NCBI GenBank assembly: GCA_014651175.1
Contig: BMWJ01000001.1
Location: 310,001 to 374,000 of the forward strand
Reading direction: 5' to 3'
Origin: Streptomyces clavifer
GTDB lineage: Bacteria; Actinomycetota; Actinomycetes; Streptomycetales; Streptomycetaceae
DNA: 64,000 nt
In this document: positions 35,150-43,645 of the stretch, piece by piece
How positions within the stretch are numbered: the first letter of the stretch is position 1
How the letters are laid out: each line of letters opens with the position of its first letter
Program-made: the position numbers and the translations under genes
Notes under the pieces: generated by a model
Database searches by the model: none
The model's input: the letters and a program-made list of their open reading frames with translations, nothing else
Told to the model about the DNA's origin: nothing

Positions 35150-36001
35150 TCAGAGGCTGTGTGCGGCGGTGTGGATGAAGTCCCGCGAACGGGCAGGTGT
35201 CAGAGCGATCCGCTCCATCCAGTCCAGATGTGCACGGTACTTTGCCAACTGGTCTTCCTCGTAGAGGAATTCTGGCCCGTGGGCGCTGTCCACCTGCACG
35301 GTGTCCAGTCCCGCTACCGGGCCCTCGGCGTAGTTGACCGTTTGGCCCGCCCCTGGAAACGCTCCCGCTTCGAACGGGATGACGCGCAAGGTGATGTGGG
35401 GCCGTGCGGACACCGAGAGGAGGTGTTCCAACTGCTGACGTGCCACCTTCCGGCCTCCGAACTGCATGCGGAGTGCGGCTTCATGCACGATGCCGACGTA
35501 CTGCTGCGGCGTTGAGCCGTCAAGCATCTGCTGGCGCTCCATGCGGTGGGCCAGCCGGAGGGCCACTTCGTGCTCCGGGAGGGCCGGGACCACGACGCGG
35601 AAGACAGCGAGGGCGTGGTCGCTCGTCTGGAGAACCCCGGGAATGTGTACGGAGTGCGCCGTGCGCATCCGCAGCGCGTGTGCCTCGATCTCCGAGATGT
35701 CGAGGAGGCCTGCGGGAAGCGTGTCGCGATAGCGGTTCCACCAACCGCGCTGAGTGGGAGCAGCCATGCTGACCAGGGCTTCGACGAATTTCTCGTTCGA
35801 GCAATTACAAGCCTGCGCCAACGTACGCACCCGCTCCTGGCTGATGGCCCGCAGACCCTGCTCGATGTTCGAGAGTCTGGATCGGTCCACGCCGAGAAGG
35901 CGAGCGGTGGCCTCCGCGGACAACCCGGCTGCCGTGCGCATCTTCCGGATTTCGCTTCCCAGCCGCCTCTGCCATTCGGTGGGGGACGTGCGCTCTGCCA
36001 T
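35150..36001 (-). CDS. WhiJ-like XRE regulator with DUF5753 domain
   Basis: A 283-residue regulator. The helix-turn-helix lies at about residues 14-70 (MRTAAGLSAEATARLLGVDR) and the DUF5753 ligand/partner domain at about 95-275 (IPGVLQTSDHALAVFR, ITLRVIPFEAGAFPG). Streptomyces encode many such proteins with DUF397 and ATP-binding partners; WhiJ itself affects development. The divergent ATP-binding gene at 36315 completes the usual triad. GC content and codon bias are slightly lower than average, so lateral spread is possible. Confidence 0.88.
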   Translation of the reverse strand: MAERTSPTEWQRRLGSEIRKMRTAAGLSAEATARLLGVDRSRLSNIEQGLRAISQERVRTLAQACNCSNEKFVEALVSMAAPTQRGWWNRYRDTLPAGLLDISEIEAHALRMRTAHSVHIPGVLQTSDHALAVFRVVVPALPEHEVALRLAHRMERQQMLDGSTPQQYVGIVHEAALRMQFGGRKVARQQLEHLLSVSARPHITLRVIPFEAGAFPGAGQTVNYAEGPVAGLDTVQVDSAHGPEFLYEEDQLAKYRAHLDWMERIALTPARSRDFIHTAAHSL

Positions 36002-36314
36002 GTCAGTCCTTCCGTGGCTCTCTCCCCGGTGAAGTCTGCCGTGCGGATGCTGGGTTGATGCCCGTTAGGGTTCAAATGGTCGGTGGATAGTGGCAAATAT
36101 GCCCCCCGCGCGCTACTTTCGGTGGTGCACCGCTCACGCTCCGATGGGTAAGAAGTGCATCGCGTGAGTCTGCCCGCGCCCTCCTGCCCTGGAGGGGCAG
36201 GTCCGCGTCAGGGAGACAGGCCACTGCCCATCGGACACGTCGCGAGCCCCTCGTGCGCTCCGACGCGAACGAAGCGATCCCACCCAACAGTCGCCCTCCC
36301 AAGGGAGATCAGCC
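36002..36314. other. Divergent regulatory region of the WhiJ-like triad
   Basis: This 313-bp region between divergent genes is AT-richer near 36065-36110 and contains a stem CTGCCC-TGGA-GGGGCAG near 36190. It probably carries both promoters, but no definite -10/-35 pair was fixed. Confidence 0.4.
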
Positions 36315-36779
36315 ATGCCTCCGTATCCGAGCGCCGCCCCGTGCCCCGCCGTCGAGGCGTCCGCGCCCCGCTTCGTATCACCTCGGGCGGCCGTGAGCCT
36401 CACGCTGCCCGGACACCCTCGTAGCTCCGCTGTCGCGCGCGGTGCCGTGACCGCCGCGCTCCGGGCGCACGGGCTGACCGCCTACCGCTTGCCCGCCGTG
36501 CTCATCGCGGCCGAACTCGTCGCCGTCGCGGGGGTGCTCACGCCGGGCCGCGACCTCTACCTCTCACTCCGGTACCGCGACGACGTGCTGCGTCTCCTCG
36601 TCTGGGACCAGCACCCGCACCATCCGGTCCCGGCGGTGGAAGCCCTGTGTAGGGGGCGCCGTCGCAGGGCCCTCTGGCTGCTCGCGGCCGTGGTGGACGA
36701 CTGGGGCGGGGATTGGGGCACCTGCGAGGCGTCCCCACCGCAACGGGGTACCAAGTCCTGGGTCACGCTGCCCCGGTGA
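36315..36779 (+). CDS. ATP-binding (anti-sigma-like HATPase) protein of the WhiJ triad
   Basis: A 154-residue protein preceded by AAGGGAGATC. It is a divergent GHKL/HATPase-like domain: the segment AAELVAVAGVLTPGRDLYLSLRYRDDVLRLLVWD corresponds, in pieces, to the N-box and following strand of RsbW-like kinases, though the canonical NAxxH is degenerate. The C-terminal GDWGTCEASPPQRGTKSWVTLP matches the end of the AbaA-type ATP-binding proteins that accompany WhiJ/BldB-like pairs. Kinase activity is doubtful. Confidence 0.7.
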   Translation: MPPYPSAAPCPAVEASAPRFVSPRAAVSLTLPGHPRSSAVARGAVTAALRAHGLTAYRLPAVLIAAELVAVAGVLTPGRDLYLSLRYRDDVLRLLVWDQHPHHPVPAVEALCRGRRRRALWLLAAVVDDWGGDWGTCEASPPQRGTKSWVTLPR

Positions 36780-36853
36780 CATGCCCCGGCGCGCACGCAC
36801 GCGGTGGGGTGACGGCAGCACAATGCCCGCTGCGCTGCTGCGGAAATGCCGGG

Positions 36854-38356
36854 TCAGGCCTCGGCCTGTCGTTGCGACAGTGTGATGCGGCGCCGGGCCG
36901 GGTCGACGTCCAGGATCCTGACCCGTAGGGCGTCGCCGACCTGGGGGACGGGCAGCGGCTGATCCGAAGGCCCCTCGGCCGGCTCGGAGGCGTGCACCAG
37001 CCCCTCGAAGCCGTACTGCCTCTCCTCGATGCGTACGAACACACCGATGGGCTCGATCCTCGTGACGCGACCGACGATGATCCGGCCCGTCTGCTGGGTC
37101 AAGCGCACCATCGGATCTTCGTGCAGTGCTCTGAGAGACATCGACACGCGTTCGCGGGAGAGGTCGATGTCGAGGATTTCGGCGCTGATCTCCTGACCCG
37201 TGGAGACGACGTCGGAAGGGTGACTGATGTGGCGCCAGGACAGTTCGGGGATGTTGATCAGCGCGTCCAAGCCGCCGATGTTCACGTAGATGCCGTAGTC
37301 GGCGATGTGGACCACCGGACCGGAGACGATCTGGCCCCGGTGGAGCGACGTGAGGAACGCCCACCGCCGGTCGCCCGTCGTCGGTTCGGTGCGCCAGCGC
37401 GCCCGAACCACCCCGTCGCGGTCCGGCATGACGGCGGTGAACAGCGGCGCCCGGTCATCGGCTGCCATGGGCAGGAGTGCGGCGGCGTCGGCACCGGTGA
37501 CGCGGTGGACAAGGGCCGTGAAGTCGGTCTCGTCGGCGACAACGCTCTGGATCCGGCCCTTCCGGTCCTGCCAGACACATTCGACGAGGCCTTCGCGGGG
37601 CAGGGCGCCGAGGACAGCCTCGACGTCGGAGGACAGATCCGGCCACACTTCCAGCCGTGCACGGGGGGCGAGCCCCGTGCGGACCGCGTCCAGGGTGTCG
37701 AGTGCGAGGCGGTGCCAGCGGGAAGCGCCTTCGACGTACGTTTCCTCCAGGATCCCGGCACGACCGGTGGCGACGGCCTGGCGCAGGCCGTCCCAGAAGT
37801 CGTCGTCCCCCGGCCGTTGGACAGCACCCTCGTCGGTCTCCACGTCGTACGGGGACGCGTGGACGCGTTCCACGAACAGCCCGAGCGCGTGGGCCCGGGC
37901 CGTCGACTGCTCGCAGGGCAGGCCGCTGCCGATGTAGAGGTACTGATCCCATCCCACGTGCACGGCGAAAGCACCCTCCGCCTCCAGCCGGCACCAGGCG
38001 CCGCTCTCGCGCAGCATGCCTCGCACCAGCTCCAGCGCGACGCCGAGCGGCACCTCCGCTCCGTCGTGGAATCCCGTCAGGCCGTCGGGGAGGACACGGT
38101 CCAGCCCGAAGCCGTCCTCCGGGCGCTCGGCGCCGAAGTGCACGAGGGAGGGGACCTGCGGCTCGCGTACGGTCAGGCGGTCGATCCCGGCGTCCGCGGC
38201 GAACGCCTCGACTGCCCGCAGATAGGCGTCCTCGACCCGGCCGTGGTCGCTGACGGTGTCTTTGGGACCGGTGTAGTGACCGTATTCGTCACGGTCGGTG
38301 GGGTCGTACATGGTGACGCGATAGACGTAGGGCAGCACATCCCTATCGTCCGGCAT
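36854..38356 (-). CDS. Protein with C-terminal S1 RNA-binding domains
   Basis: A 500-residue soluble protein. ATG 38356 is used because it opens the compact MPDDRDVLPYVYRVTMYD domain; upstream codons are repeats. The N-terminal 320 residues are an unassigned alpha/beta region. Two S1 OB-fold domains follow at about 345-415 (GQIVSGPVVHIADYGIYVNI, ISHPSDVVSTGQEI) and 425-497 (GRIIVGRVTRIEPIGVFVRI, VGDALRVRILDVD). It probably binds RNA or the ribosome; no nuclease residues were seen. No ribosome site is visible because triple repeats occupy that position. Confidence 0.8.
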   Translation of the reverse strand: MPDDRDVLPYVYRVTMYDPTDRDEYGHYTGPKDTVSDHGRVEDAYLRAVEAFAADAGIDRLTVREPQVPSLVHFGAERPEDGFGLDRVLPDGLTGFHDGAEVPLGVALELVRGMLRESGAWCRLEAEGAFAVHVGWDQYLYIGSGLPCEQSTARAHALGLFVERVHASPYDVETDEGAVQRPGDDDFWDGLRQAVATGRAGILEETYVEGASRWHRLALDTLDAVRTGLAPRARLEVWPDLSSDVEAVLGALPREGLVECVWQDRKGRIQSVVADETDFTALVHRVTGADAAALLPMAADDRAPLFTAVMPDRDGVVRARWRTEPTTGDRRWAFLTSLHRGQIVSGPVVHIADYGIYVNIGGLDALINIPELSWRHISHPSDVVSTGQEISAEILDIDLSRERVSMSLRALHEDPMVRLTQQTGRIIVGRVTRIEPIGVFVRIEERQYGFEGLVHASEPAEGPSDQPLPVPQVGDALRVRILDVDPARRRITLSQRQAEA

Positions 38357-38358
38357 GG

Positions 38359-38382
38359 TGTGTTCGCGTGTTCGTATGTTCG
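38359..38382 (-). repeat. Three 8-bp direct repeats before the S1-domain gene
   Basis: On the minus strand three imperfect units CGAACATA, CGAACACG, CGAACACA end two bases before the start codon, in the place of the Shine-Dalgarno site. Confidence 0.7.
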
Positions 38383-38522
38383 CGCAGGTCGAGGAATCGC
38401 GCCGTGGGCGTGGCGGCACGGAGAGAGCCGGTACGGGTATCGGGCGCGTGCGGGCATCGGGCCCACGCGGGTTCTTTCCCGTTGGGCCTCATCGCGGCGG
38501 GAGGAGGAACGATGCTGACTCC

Positions 38523-40271
38523 ATGATCAATCCTTCCCGCCGTGCCCTGCTCACGGCCTTCGCCGCCTCCGCCGCGACGGTCCCCCTCGTCGGAATGCGC
38601 GCAGCTCCCGCCCAGGCAGCCGAAGTCGGCCCGGGCGCAGCCTCCGTCGAGCCGTTGCCGCTGCCGAACGGCATGAGTTCGCCCCGCTCGGGTGTGACGA
38701 TGCCGGACCTGAACGCCTCGTACTTCACTCGCCTCACGCTCGGCGATCCGCTCACCACGGCCGTTCTGCCGGGCACTCCCCCGCGCACCGAGGTGACGAC
38801 AGGAGGCCGCCGGGTCGCCCTGCTGACCCACGGTGCCCGGACGGTCCTGGTCACCGGGCCGCAGCGCACCTTCACCGAGAACAAGAAGCCCTTCTCCGAC
38901 GACTTCCGGCGGAGCCTCCCGGCGGGCTCCTGGGGAGCATCTCCCGGCGGGGGAGGCTGGACCACGCTGGGACCCGCGGCGAGCGACTACCTCGTGGAAC
39001 CGGGGCAGGGCCTGATCAACCTGTCCACCGACTACGCCAGCCGCCACGCCAGCCTGCGCGACGGCGAGATACGAGACGTCGACGTGCGCTGCACCGCCTC
39101 GTTCGGCAGAACCCCGACGGGCGAAGCCTGTTCGTTCGCTCTGTCCTTCGGCTACCAGGACACCCACAACAACTACCGGGCCCGGCTGTCCTTCCTCACC
39201 TCCGGCGCGGTCCAGTTCCGCCTCGAGAAGGAGGTGGCAGACGCCGTCACCCAGCTCGGGACCACCCTCACCCCGGCCGCGTCCGTGGCGCCCGGTGCGC
39301 AGTGGACGATCCGGGTGCGCCGTGAGGGCGCGCGCATACGGGCCAAGGCGTGGCCGACCGCCTCGGCCGAACCGGATGCCTGGGCATTCGACACCACGGA
39401 CACGACCTTCACCAAGGGGCGGGTCGGCATCCGTGCCCTGGCCAACCAGGGGGCAACGAACCTGCCGATGCCTCTGGCCGTAATCAACTTCCGTGTGGAC
39501 GAGGCCAACTGGGAGAGCCCGCCGAGGGTCACCCACAGCGACTGGGTACGCGTACTGCCCGAGCCCTTCGACGGGGTCTGGACGGACGCGATCGAGCGCA
39601 CCGTGCGTGACTGGGCAGGTTCCGCCGCCCCCGACGTGCTCGCCCACGCCGCCATGTTCCTCGCAGGCGCCCCGGCCGTCACCGCGGGCGCCGGGCCTGC
39701 GCAGGGGCGCCAGGTCCTGGGCGAGGCGGGCTACGGATACCTCGATGCCCAGGGCAATCGGCTCGAGGGCGCCGACTTCCACGAGTACATGGGCATCGGC
39801 TGGACCTTCGAGGACGGCGGGTACACGGGGCCCTCCTCCCGGCAGGCCGGCAACCTGGACTGTTCCGGATACACGCGGATGGTCTACGGCCACCACCTGG
39901 GCGTACCGATGGCCGCCGGCCAGAACACCTCGGGGACCTTCCTGCCTCGCAGGTCACGGGAGATGGCTGAGCACTCGCCCGGTGTGCGCGTCGACCGCAC
40001 CGACGGCACGAACCCGCCCGCTGCGGCGCAGCTCCACCCCGGCGACCTGGTGCTGTTCAACGCCGACTCGGGCGACGACGGTGACGACGCGGCCAGCCCC
40101 ACCGTCGATCACGTCGGCATGCACCTGGGCACGGACTCCGAGGGCAGGCGCAGGTTCCTCTCCAGCCGCAAGTCGGTCAACGGGCCCACCATGGCCGATC
40201 TGTCCGGCGCGTCCGTACTCGACGGGACCGGCGTGTACGCGCGCACCCTGCACACGGTGCACCGCGTCTGA
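38523..40271 (+). CDS. Tat-exported NlpC/P60 cell-wall hydrolase with jelly-roll domain
   Basis: A 582-residue exported protein. ATG 38523 gives a Tat-type signal (PSRRALLTAFAASAATVPLV). A LamG/DUF1080-like beta sandwich spans about residues 120-330 (DDFRRSLPAGSWG, NYRARLSFLTSG, GRVGIRALANQG). The C-terminal NlpC/P60 domain has the catalytic Cys in NLDCSGYTRMVYG and His in VDHVGMHLG, so it should cleave peptidoglycan peptides. It lies directly upstream of the pilin-headed toxin gene and may open the wall for it, though it has its own promoter region. Confidence 0.88.
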   Translation: MINPSRRALLTAFAASAATVPLVGMRAAPAQAAEVGPGAASVEPLPLPNGMSSPRSGVTMPDLNASYFTRLTLGDPLTTAVLPGTPPRTEVTTGGRRVALLTHGARTVLVTGPQRTFTENKKPFSDDFRRSLPAGSWGASPGGGGWTTLGPAASDYLVEPGQGLINLSTDYASRHASLRDGEIRDVDVRCTASFGRTPTGEACSFALSFGYQDTHNNYRARLSFLTSGAVQFRLEKEVADAVTQLGTTLTPAASVAPGAQWTIRVRREGARIRAKAWPTASAEPDAWAFDTTDTTFTKGRVGIRALANQGATNLPMPLAVINFRVDEANWESPPRVTHSDWVRVLPEPFDGVWTDAIERTVRDWAGSAAPDVLAHAAMFLAGAPAVTAGAGPAQGRQVLGEAGYGYLDAQGNRLEGADFHEYMGIGWTFEDGGYTGPSSRQAGNLDCSGYTRMVYGHHLGVPMAAGQNTSGTFLPRRSREMAEHSPGVRVDRTDGTNPPAAAQLHPGDLVLFNADSGDDGDDAASPTVDHVGMHLGTDSEGRRRFLSSRKSVNGPTMADLSGASVLDGTGVYARTLHTVHRV

Positions 40272-40302
40272 CTGGCTCACCCATGGCCGCTTCAGGCTCG
40301 GA

Positions 40303-40348
40303 TTGGGCCCGTGGGCCCACGCGCCCAACAGGCTCGGCATCGTACGGT
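40303..40348 (+). promoter_or_regulatory. Toxin promoter with GGGCCC tandem element
   Basis: TTGGGCCCGTGGGCCCACG starts at 40303; the half-sites begin at 40305 and 40313. The -10 box TACGGT (40343-40348) begins 24 bp after the second half-site. The start codon lies 43 bp further on. Confidence 0.75.
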
Positions 40349-40391
40349 TATCAGCCAAATACCGTCACGATGAGACGAGTTGAGGCCGGCC

Positions 40392-42899
40392 ATGTCCACC
40401 GTGGGGTCCACACCCGACTTCGGCGGGTCCTCCTGGCAGCAGCCCGCTGCCGGGCGCCATGAGATGCCGCAGCTGCTCAGGGTGGCGCGCATCCTCGTCC
40501 AGGTGCTGTTCGCCATCACGGTGTTCGGCGGCGTGGGCCTGCTGCTCACGGCGGCGAGCGTCGACGCCCTGGACGGCACCATGCTCGCGCTCGCCGCGTA
40601 CGGCGCGGCGCCCGGAGTCACTGGCTGGGTGCTGGCGCGCAGGGCCTGGACCGGGGGTGCGTGGATCTGGCGCGGTCTCGTCGCCGTACAGGCGTGGCTG
40701 ATCCTCGGCGGCCTGTCGAGCCTCCGGGACGGCTCGCTGCGCGGGTTCACGCAGATGTTCCTGCCGCTGGTGATCCTGGTGTTCCTGAGCCGCGCGGAGA
40801 GCCGTCGGTGGTTCCGGCTGAGCGTACGGGACAGGGAACGCCACGAGCCGCCCGGGTTCTCCCTGTCACGCATGATCACGTGGCGGCGGGACCGGGGCCA
40901 GTCGACGTTGGAGTACGTCGGCCTGATCACGGTGGTCGCGGCGATCATCCTGGCGATGACGCTGGGAGGTGTCGGCGGCCAGATAACCAACGGTCTGCAG
41001 GCGGCGATCTGCTCCCTTACGGGCAGCTCATGCCCTGCACCGGGGGCGGGGACGGCGGAGGCCGGAGGAGAGGGCTCCGACGCCGGCGGGTCCGATGGTG
41101 GGGGCTCCGACGGTGGCGGTTCGGATGGTGGCGGGTCGGACAGCGGCGGCTCCGATGGTGGCCGGTCGGACAGCGGTGGCGGGTCGGACAGCGGTGGTTC
41201 GGTCACCGGCGGCTCAGCGACGGGTGGGTCGGACGGCGGAGCCTCCGACGGCGGAGCCTCCGGCGGCACGGGCGGCACGGGCGGCACGGGCGGCACGGGC
41301 GGACCCGGCAATACAGGTGGCACGGGCGGGCCCGGAGGAACAGGCGGATCCGCTGGAACCGGCGGAACAGGCGGGTCCGGAGGAACAGGCGGATCCGCTG
41401 GAACCGGAGGAACAGGCGGATCCGCTGGAACCGGCGGAACAGGAGGATCCGGCAGCGCCGACGGCACCGTCACCGACCCCGTCATGGTCCATCCGGACGA
41501 GAGCGACGAGGACAAGAACGACGCCGCGGAGGACGAGCCCGGCTGGGAGGGCGACGAGGAAGAGGGCGACGAGGGGGACGACGAGGGGTGCTTCTCCGGT
41601 TTCGGTGCGTTCCTCTCCTGCGCCGGCGACCAGATCTCCCAGGTCGGCGGCGGTCTGTTCGTCGACGGAATCTGGGGCGACCTCACCGGGATCTGGGACA
41701 CCGTCACAGACCTCCCCGGAACCTGGGAAGGGCTGAAGGACTACGGGAGTTCGCTGGGCGACGAGTGGTCGAAGGCGACCGAGGGCGCTGGTGACAAGTG
41801 GTCCAAGGGCGACTACTGGGACGCGCTGACCGACTGGGGCGGAGCCTCGGTGGACACCGGGGTGACCGTCCTCGACGACATGTTCGTCGGCGACGAGATC
41901 AAGGACCAGTGGAACAACGGCCAGAAGACCCGGGCTGTCACCGGCACCATCTGGAACATCGGCTCCCTCTTCATCCCCGGCTACGGCGAAGCGAAGGTGG
42001 CTCAGAAGCTCGGCAAACTGGGCAAACTGGGGAAGCTCGGCAAGCTCGGCGAGGCCGCCCAGAAGGCGGGCAAAGCAGCCGAACGGGCGCGCAAGGCCGC
42101 GGACAAGGGCGACGTCGAGGGTGCCAGGAAGGCCGCCGACGAGGCCCAGGAGCATGCCGACGACGCCGCTGACAAGCTCGCGGAGAAGGGCTGCCTGATC
42201 AGCTCCGGGCCACTCGGCCGCGGCGTACCGAAGCAGCCCGCCTACGCGGGCGGGGTGAACGCGGCGGCGCGCGCTCCGGTGGCGTACCGCCTCAACGGCA
42301 TCCCGGTGGGCCTCTTCGCCGAGAAGAAGTGCGAGGGGGTCAGCCAGGAGGAGATCGACGCCGCCGAGCAGGCGCAGAAGGACGCGGACGCGGCCAGGGA
42401 GGCGGCGAAGGAGGCCAGCCGCAAGAAGGTCGCCACGTGGGCGAAGCCCTCCTGGTACGGCGACCTGAAGAACCCGCGCAAGGGATCGAAGGACCTGGGC
42501 GACGGCACGTGGAAGGCCAAGAAGTCCGTGGCGTACTGGCCCGGCATGGAGCGCTGGATGCGTTACCAGGAGCAGGTCTCCGGGGTGAAACGCGGCAAGG
42601 AGTACGCCGTGAAGGACCCGCGGACCGGTCGCGACGTCGACTTCGACGGCTGGGACTCCGCCTCCCAGACGTACAAGGAGGCGAAATTCGGGTACGGCAA
42701 GAAGGTGCGCCCCGACGGGACCCTCGAACCCGCTCAGGCGGCGAAGTTCGTGGAACAGGCGCAGCGGCAGCTGCGTGCGGCGGGGGACAAGCCGGTCGAA
42801 TGGAACTTCTCCAACGAGAAGGTGGCGGACGCCGCGCAGAAGGCGTTCGACGACGCCGGAGTGGACGTGATCGTGAAGCACACTCAGGTGAAGAACTGA
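40392..42899 (+). CDS. Pilin-headed polymorphic toxin with Tox-REase-5-type domain
   Basis: An 835-residue protein. Residues 28-140 hold four membrane helices. RRDRG|QSTLEYVG (Gly169, Glu174 at +5) followed by LITVVAAIILAMTLGGVGG is an internal Flp-pilin segment, closed by a cysteine pair (Cys207, Cys214). Residues 220-355 are Gly/Ser/Thr repeats, then an acidic stretch, a Lys/Ala-rich helical region (GKLGKLGKLGKLGEAAQKAG) and a C-terminal domain with DVDFDGWD (Asp752) and Glu763-Ala-Lys765. This matches the PD-(D/E)xK nuclease fold of Tox-REase-5. Prepilin cleavage would free a pilin-toxin fusion for Tad export. An immunity-like gene follows. Confidence 0.85.
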   Translation: MSTVGSTPDFGGSSWQQPAAGRHEMPQLLRVARILVQVLFAITVFGGVGLLLTAASVDALDGTMLALAAYGAAPGVTGWVLARRAWTGGAWIWRGLVAVQAWLILGGLSSLRDGSLRGFTQMFLPLVILVFLSRAESRRWFRLSVRDRERHEPPGFSLSRMITWRRDRGQSTLEYVGLITVVAAIILAMTLGGVGGQITNGLQAAICSLTGSSCPAPGAGTAEAGGEGSDAGGSDGGGSDGGGSDGGGSDSGGSDGGRSDSGGGSDSGGSVTGGSATGGSDGGASDGGASGGTGGTGGTGGTGGPGNTGGTGGPGGTGGSAGTGGTGGSGGTGGSAGTGGTGGSAGTGGTGGSGSADGTVTDPVMVHPDESDEDKNDAAEDEPGWEGDEEEGDEGDDEGCFSGFGAFLSCAGDQISQVGGGLFVDGIWGDLTGIWDTVTDLPGTWEGLKDYGSSLGDEWSKATEGAGDKWSKGDYWDALTDWGGASVDTGVTVLDDMFVGDEIKDQWNNGQKTRAVTGTIWNIGSLFIPGYGEAKVAQKLGKLGKLGKLGKLGEAAQKAGKAAERARKAADKGDVEGARKAADEAQEHADDAADKLAEKGCLISSGPLGRGVPKQPAYAGGVNAAARAPVAYRLNGIPVGLFAEKKCEGVSQEEIDAAEQAQKDADAAREAAKEASRKKVATWAKPSWYGDLKNPRKGSKDLGDGTWKAKKSVAYWPGMERWMRYQEQVSGVKRGKEYAVKDPRTGRDVDFDGWDSASQTYKEAKFGYGKKVRPDGTLEPAQAAKFVEQAQRQLRAAGDKPVEWNFSNEKVADAAQKAFDDAGVDVIVKHTQVKN
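41225..41460 (+). repeat. Gly-rich minisatellite in the toxin linker
   Basis: Tandem units of GGCACGGGC (9 bp) pass into 27-30 bp units built from GGAACAGGCGGATCCGCT. They encode GGTGGTGG and GGSAGTGGT repeats and could change in copy number in frame. Confidence 0.8.
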
Positions 42900-42931
42900 C
42901 GGCAGCCGAAGCACGAAGACGAGGAAGCGCG

Positions 42932-43645
42932 ATGGCGAGCGAAGTCGTGGTGAAGGTGTCCTGGGGTCCGCGGCCGGAATCGCCCGGGGAGCTGGCGGAC
43001 CGGTGGCTGACGATGCTCGGCGGACTGGCGGAGTTGTCGGGCGGTACGCCGGTGGACTGGCGCTGGGACAGGGACGGCGACCGTCCGGGCGAGCCCGTAC
43101 CGGCGGACGCCGGAAAGTTCGCCGCCGTCCTGGAGGCGGGAGGTCCCGAGGAGGACGCCGACATCATCGGGTGGACGGCAGCCGTCGTCGGCACCTGGAA
43201 GGACCGCGGCTACGCTCGCCTGCGCGTGCAGGGAGGCGGCTCCGACGAGTACACCCCCTTCACGGCGGTGCTCCAGCTGTTCCCGGCGCCCGACGGGACG
43301 ACCGCCCCGCCCGTGGACCGGCTGCCCGAGAGCCTGGCGGTGCTGGCCGACGCCTGGGACGCAGATACGGGGCTGACGTACGACAGGAAGCTGTTCAACG
43401 CGGTCAAGTCCGCTTTCGGACTGCGCAACTCGCACCCCCGCTGCGGCTGGGCGGTGTACCTCTCCGAGAACCGCGCCGCGCTCGTCCCCGCCGATCTCTC
43501 CGCAGGCCGCCTCCGGGCCGGTCACGGCGGCATCGTCCTGGACCTCGGCGACTCCACCGAGGCAGTACTGACCGCCCAACAAGCCCTAACAGATGCCGGC
43601 GCCCTCAACCCCATCCCCCCCACCTCCCCCCGCCCCACATGGTGA
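42932..43645 (+). CDS. Probable immunity protein (Imm52-like) for the toxin
   Basis: A 237-residue cytosolic protein starting at ATG 42932 behind GAGGAAG, 32 bp after the toxin stop. It has the alternating strand/helix pattern and tryptophan-rich N-terminus of polymorphic-toxin immunity proteins; the best match by eye is Imm52, a family known beside Tox-REase-5 toxins. Segments such as GWTAAVVGTWKDRGYARLRV and HPRCGWAVYLS fit. No signal peptide is seen, consistent with inhibition of a nuclease in the cytosol. Its last 60 bp overlap a convergent gene. Confidence 0.7.
   Translation: MASEVVVKVSWGPRPESPGELADRWLTMLGGLAELSGGTPVDWRWDRDGDRPGEPVPADAGKFAAVLEAGGPEEDADIIGWTAAVVGTWKDRGYARLRVQGGGSDEYTPFTAVLQLFPAPDGTTAPPVDRLPESLAVLADAWDADTGLTYDRKLFNAVKSAFGLRNSHPRCGWAVYLSENRAALVPADLSAGRLRAGHGGIVLDLGDSTEAVLTAQQALTDAGALNPIPPTSPRPTW

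Noticed and set aside
38451-38494. An eighth GGGCCC-type promoter upstream of the NlpC/P60 gene
   Set aside because: The first half-site is CGGGCA and there is no TANNNT at 23-24 bp; treated as too weak.
41225-41460. CRISPR-like periodic repeats
   Set aside because: They are in-frame Gly-rich coding repeats without unique spacers.
41214-42914. 566-codon minus-strand frame opposite the toxin gene
   Set aside because: Repeat-driven antisense frame; the plus strand has helices, pilin and nuclease motifs.
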